Below, piece by piece: positions 20,901-26,900 of a stretch of 64,000 nt of DNA; the stretch's first letter is position 1, and each line of letters begins with the position of its first letter. The notes under the pieces were generated by a model. The model was not told where the DNA came from. It searched no databases and saw only the letters and a program-made list of their open reading frames with translations. This DNA comes from DATBQN01 sp963755825 (lineage in GTDB: Bacteria; Acidobacteriota; Thermoanaerobaculia; Multivoradales; UBA5704): assembly GCA_963755825.1 (NCBI GenBank), contig CAVWLA010000003.1, positions 248,001 through 312,000 on the forward strand. Direction: 5' to 3'. A program made the translations under genes and the position numbers.

Positions 20901-23900
20901 GCTCCGCGCTGCGGTGGCGAGCCAGAGCGGCAGCTCGCGGCGGCTCTCCGGGGCGCGGGCGTGGGCGGCGAGCTGCTCGGCCCAGCGCTTCCACGAGGTG
21001 GTCTTGGCAGGCAGGGCGACCGCGGCGCCGGCGCCAGCCTGCGCGTAGGCGGTCTCCAGGTCTTCGAGCAGGATGCGCCAGGAGACGCCGTCGACGACCA
21101 GGTGGTGGGCGACGAGGAGCAGGCGGCCGCCCTCGCCGGCGCCGAGGCCGAACCAGGCGGCGCGGAAGAGCGGCCCGCGCGCCAGGTCGAAGCCGCCCTG
21201 CAGAGCTGCGGCGGCGTCCTCGAGCGCGGCCGCGCGGCGCGGCGGCGGCAGCGCCGCGAGATCGACGGCGGCGAGCGGCGAGCGGTCGCCGGGGTGATCG
21301 ATCGTGGCGAGCGGAGCGTTCCAGGCGCGCCAGATGCCGTCGGTGGCGGCGAAGCGCAGGCGGAGAGCGTCGTGATGGGCGACCAGCGCCGCCAGCGCCG
21401 TGGCGAGCGCGGCGAGGTCGAGCGGCTCCGGCTCCGGCGCCCTCGGCGCCAGCAGCAGCGCCTGGTTGAAGTGGTGGGGATCGACCGGCGCGGCGTCGAG
21501 GAAGTAGCGCTGGATGGGCGTCAACGGCACCGCTCCCTCGACCGCGCCCTGCTCCGACTCGACGGCGGCGAGCGGCATCGCCACGGCGGCGAGCGCCGCG
21601 ATCGTCTGCTCCTCGAAGAGCTGGCGCGGCGTCACCACCCAGCCCGCTTGGCGGGCTCGCGCCACCACCTGGATGGAGAGGATCGAGTCGCCGCCGAGGC
21701 GGAAGAAGCTGTCCTCGAGGCCGATGCGCTCGCGGCCGAGAACCTGCCGCCAGACGGCGAGGAGCGCCGCCTCGGCGGCGGTGGCCGGCGGCGCGCCGTC
21801 GCCCGCCGCCGCCTGCTCCTTCTCTTCCGCGGCCGAGCGCTCGGCCGCGCGGAGGAGCGCGGCGCGGTCGACCTTGCCGGTCGGCGCCAACGGCAGGGCA
21901 TCGAGCCAGGCGAGCTCGGCGGGGACCATGTGGGCGGGCAGGCGCTCGCCGAGCCAGGCGAGCACCGCGTCGGCGCTCGGCCGCGTGCCGCGGGCGACCG
22001 CGAAGGCGGCGAGCCGGCGGTCGCCGCCGCCGCCCGGCAGCTGGCCGCGCACGGCGACGACCGCCGCCGCGCGGAGGTCGGGATGGCCGGCGAGGACGGC
22101 CTCGATCTCCCCCGGCTCGATGCGGAAGCCGCGCACCTTCACCTGGTCGTCGATGCGGCCGAGGAAGTCGAGGCGCCCGTCGGGGAGCCGGCGGACGAGG
22201 TCGCCGGTGCGGTAGAGGCGCTCGCCGGGGAGGTCGCCGAGCGGCGACGGGACGAAGGCGGCGGCGGTGAGCTCGGGGCGGCCGAGATAGCCGACGGCGA
22301 GCCCGGCGCCGCCGGCGTAGAGCTCGCCGGGGACGCCGATCGGCGACGGCTCGAGATCGCCGCCGAGCACCAGCACGCGGCTGTTGGCGATGGGGCGCCC
22401 GAGGGGGATGGCGCCGTCTTCCCGATCACCCTCATCGCCGATCCGCTGCGTGGCGGTGAAGGTGGTGTTCTCGGTCGGTCCGTAGCCATTGACGAGGGCG
22501 AGGTGCGGCAGCGCCCGGCGCAGGCGGGCGACGTGCGGCGGCGAGAGGACGTCGCCGCCGGCGAGCAGCTGGCGCAGCGGCGCCAGAGCCGCCGGTCTCT
22601 CGTCCACCACCAGGTGGAAGAGGCCGGCGGTGAGCCAGAGCGCGGTGACGCCGAAGGAGCGGATGGCGCTCTCCAGCCCGTCGAGCGTCACCTCGCCGGG
22701 CGGCAGGATGGCGAGTCGACCGCCGTTCAAGAGCGGCCCCCAGATCTCGAGCGTCGAGGCATCGAAGGAGACCGGCGCCATCATGAGGAAGGTCTCGTCC
22801 TCGCCGAAGGTCGCGTAGCCCGTCTCGCGCACCAGCCGCACGACGCTCGAGTGGGAGACGGCGACGCCCTTCGGCGTCCCCGTCGAGCCCGAGGTGTAGA
22901 TGACGTAGGCGAGGTCGCCACCGCCGGCGCGCGTGGCCGCCGCCGGCGCCGAGCCCTTGGCGCCCGGCGCGAAGACCTCGGGGGTGAGCGCCAGCGCCCG
23001 CGCCGGCTCGATCGGCAGCCGCGCCGCGAGCTCGGGCTGCACGAGGACCGTCGCGGCGCCGAGGTCGCCGAGCATGAGGGCGAGCCGCTGGCGCGGATAG
23101 GCCGGATCGAGCGGCGCGTAGGCGGCGCCCGCCTTGAGCACGGCGAGGATGGCGGTCACCAGGAGCGGCGAGCGCTCGGCGAAGAGGCCCACCAGATCGC
23201 CCCGGCGGACGCCGCGGCGGGCCAGCTCGCCGGCGAGCGCATCGCTCCGCTCGTCGAGCTCGCGGTAGGTCAGGCGGCCTTCGCCCGAGAGCAGCGCCAC
23301 CGCTTGCGGCCGCCGCGCCGCCTGCTCGGCGAAGAGCTCGGGGATCGAGCGCGCACCGGGAAAGGCGGTCGCGGTGTCGTTCCACTCGACGGCGAGCTGG
23401 TGGCGCTCGCCGGCGCCGAGGAGCGGCAGCCCGCGCGGCGGCCGCTCGGCATCGGCGGCGAGGGCGGCGAGCAGGTTCTCGAGATGGGAGAGCAGGCGGC
23501 GCGCCGTCGCCGGCTCGAAGCGGCGGTCGGCGGTCAGGCGGAGCGCCAGCTCGCCGCGCGCCACCGCGGTCAGGGTCAGCGGATAGTTGGTGCGCTCGCC
23601 GATCACCAGCTCGCCGATCTCGAGCTCGCCCAGGCTCTCGACGATCTCGCGGTCGACCGGATAGTTCTCGAAGGCGAGCAGGCTGGCGAAGAGCGGCTCG
23701 CCCGCCGGCACCTCGGCGAGCGCCTGGACGCGGGCGAGCGGCGTCCATTCGTGCTGGCGGAGGGCGAACTGGCTCGCCTGGAGGCCCGCCAGCCAGACGG
23801 CGGAGGTGTCGCCGCCGACAGCCAGCGGCGGCACCGCGACGCGCACCGGCAGCGTGTTGATGAAGAGGCCGACCATCGACTCGACGCCGGGGAGCTCGGC

Positions 23901-26900
23901 CGGGCGGCCGGAGACCACGGCGCCGAAGACCACCTCGGCGGCCTGGGCGGAGCGAGCGAGGAGGATGGCCCAGGCCCCCTGCACCAAGGTGTTGAGGGTC
24001 ACCCGCAGCCGCTGGGCGAGCCCTTCGAGCGCCGCGAAGCGCTCCCCCGGCACCAGCGCGGTGATCTCGAAATAGTCGTCGGTGAGGCTGCCGGTCGAGC
24101 CTGGCGGCCGCTCGCGATCGTAGGGCAGCGGCGTGGCCGCCGCGAAGCCGCGGAGCGCCTGGCGCCAGTAGGTCTCCGCCTCGGCGGCATCGCGCCCGGC
24201 GAGCCAGGCGATGTAGTCGCGGTAGGGGCGCGGCGCCGGCGGCAGGCGCGGCTCGCCGCCGGTGCGCACCGCCTCGTAGAGAGCGAAGACGTCGCCCAAG
24301 AGGAGCGAGAAGCACCAGCCGTCGAAGATCAGGTGGTGGAAGCTCCACAGCAGCCGGTGGACGCCGTCGGCGACGCGCACCAGCGTCAACCGCGTCAGCG
24401 GCGGCCGGTCGAGATCGAAGCCGCGCCGGCGATCCTCGCTGAGGAGGCGCGCCCAGCGCGCCGCGCTCTCGCCGGGAGCGGCGGCCTCGAGAGCGCGCCA
24501 GTCTTCGCAAGTCCAGGAGAGCTCGGCGGCGCGCCGCACCAGCTGCAGCGGATGGACGAGGTCGCGCCAGACGAAGGCGGTGCGCAGCGCCGCATGGCGC
24601 TCGACCACCCGCCGCCAGGCGGCGGCGAAGGCGGCCTCGTCGAGCGGCCCGAGAAGGTCGGCGCTCATCTGCTCGACGTAGAGCTCGGAGTCGGTGGAAT
24701 AGAGGCTGTGGAAGAGGATGCCCTGCTGCAGCGGCGCCAGCGGGTAGAGATCCTCGACGTCGCGATCGTTTCCTAGCAACCGGTCGAGGGCCGCCTGATC
24801 GAGGCCGGCGAGCGGGAAGTCGGAGGGCGTGAAGCCGCCGGCCTCGGGCATCCGGCAGTGGGCGACGAGCGCCGCGATCTCGTCGACGAAGCGGGCGGCG
24901 AGGCGCTCGACGGTCGCCGCCAGGTGGCGGCTCGGATCGTAGGTCCAGGTGATGCGCAGCCGGTCGTTGAGCACCAGCGCGTCGATCGAGAAGGCGTGCG
25001 GCTGCTCGATCGCCTCGCCCTCGGTGCCGCGGACCGTCTCCCCGGCGAGGGCGAAAAGCTCGCCCTCCGCCACCGTGCGGTCGACCTGGCCCAGGTAGTT
25101 GAACGACACCGCCGGCGCCGGCAGCGCCGCGAGGGCGGCGCGCACCGCCGGCTCGCCGAGGAAACGCAGCAGGCCGTAGCCGAGGCCGCGGCCGGGGATC
25201 GCCCGCAGCTGCTCCTTGACGGCGCGGATGGCGGCCGATGGCCCGGCCGCAGTCCTGCCGGACACTCCGCCCGCCGGCAACGCCAGGGCGACCGGAAACA
25301 GGGTGGTGAACCAGCCGACGGTGCGCGACAGGTCGACGTCGGCGAAGAGATCCTCGCGGCCGTGCCCCTCGAGGTCGACGAGGAGAGTGTCCTCGCCGGA
25401 CCAGCCGGCGAAGGCGCGGGCGAGCGCCGCGAGCAGGATGTCGTTGACCTGCGTACGGTAGACCGCCGGCACCTCCGTGAGGAGCGCGCGCGTCGCCGCA
25501 CCGTCGAGCTCCGAGGAGACCGCGGCGATGCCGGGCGCGGCGCCGCCGTCGGTGCGGTCGACGGGGAGGGGCGGCACGCTCCGCGGCAGCGCCGACCAGT
25601 GCGCCAGCTCGGCCGCGAGCTCGGGCGAGGCGGCATACGCGATGAGCCGCTCCGCCCAGCGCTTCCAGGAGGTCGTCTTCGCCGGCAGCTCGACCGCCGC
25701 GGGTCGATCGCCCGGGCGGGCGGCTGGGCGATCGGATGCCCGATCGGATCGGCCGGCGGCGAGCTGCCGATAGGCCGCCGCCAGGTCCTCCACCACGACG
25801 CGCCAGGAGACGCCGTCGACGGCCAGGTGATGGGCGGTGAGGAGCAGGCGGTCGGCGCCCGCCGCCGCCTGTGGCGTCAGGCGGAAGAGCGCCGCCGTGA
25901 AGAGCGGCCCGGCGGCGAGGTCGAGCCCGGCCTGCAGGTGCTCCGCCGCCGCCTCGAGCGCCGGCGTGCGGCGGGCGCTCGGCAGGGCGGTGAGGTCGAT
26001 CTGCGCCAGCCCGCCGTCGCCCGCCGGCGGCGCCATCCACTGCCGCCACGCCGTCTCGCCGGCGGCCGGCGGCGCGAAGCGCAGGCGCAGGGCGTCGTGG
26101 TGGAAGGCGATGCGCGCCAGGGCGGCGGCGAGCGGCGCCGCCGCCAGCCGCTGGCGCGGCGCCAGCAGCACCGCCTGGTTGAAGCGCTGCGGCTCGCGGC
26201 GGGGCTCGGCGAAGAAGCGGCGCTGGATCGGCGTCAGCGGCACCTCGCCGACGATGGCGCCCTGCTCGGCGGCCGCCGCGGCCGCAGCGGTGCCGCCGGC
26301 GTCCACGCGATCGGCGACGGCGGCAAGGCCGGCGATCGTCTGGTTGTCGAAGAGCTGGCGCGGGGTGAGCAGGAGGCCGGCGCGGCGCGCCCGCGCCACC
26401 ACCTGGATGGAGAGGATCGAGTCGCCGCCGAGCTGGAAGAAGTTGTCGTGGATCCCCACCCGCTCGAGGCCGAGGACGGCGGCCCAGATCTCCGCCAGGA
26501 GAGCCTCCTTGGCGTCGCGCGGCGGCGCCGCGCCGGCTGCCTCGCGCGCCGGCGCCGGCGCCGGCAGAGCCTTGCGGTCGACCTTGCCGCTGGAGTTGAG
26601 CGGCAGCGCGGCGAGCGGCACGAAGACGGCGGGCACCATGTACTCCGGCAGCCGCGCGCGCAGGTGGGCGCGGATCTCCTCGATCGCCGCCGCCTCGCCA
26701 CCGCCGCCGCCCGTCAAGGCGACGTAGGCGACCAGCCGGCTCTCCTCGCCGGCGCCGGCGGCGGCCACGACGACCGCCTCGCGCACCGCCGGGTGGTCGG
26801 CGAGCGCCGCCTCGATCTCGCCGGGCTCGATGCGGAAGCCGCGCACCTTGATCTGCAGGTCGATGCGGCCGAGGAACTCGAGGGCGCCGCCCGCCGCCGG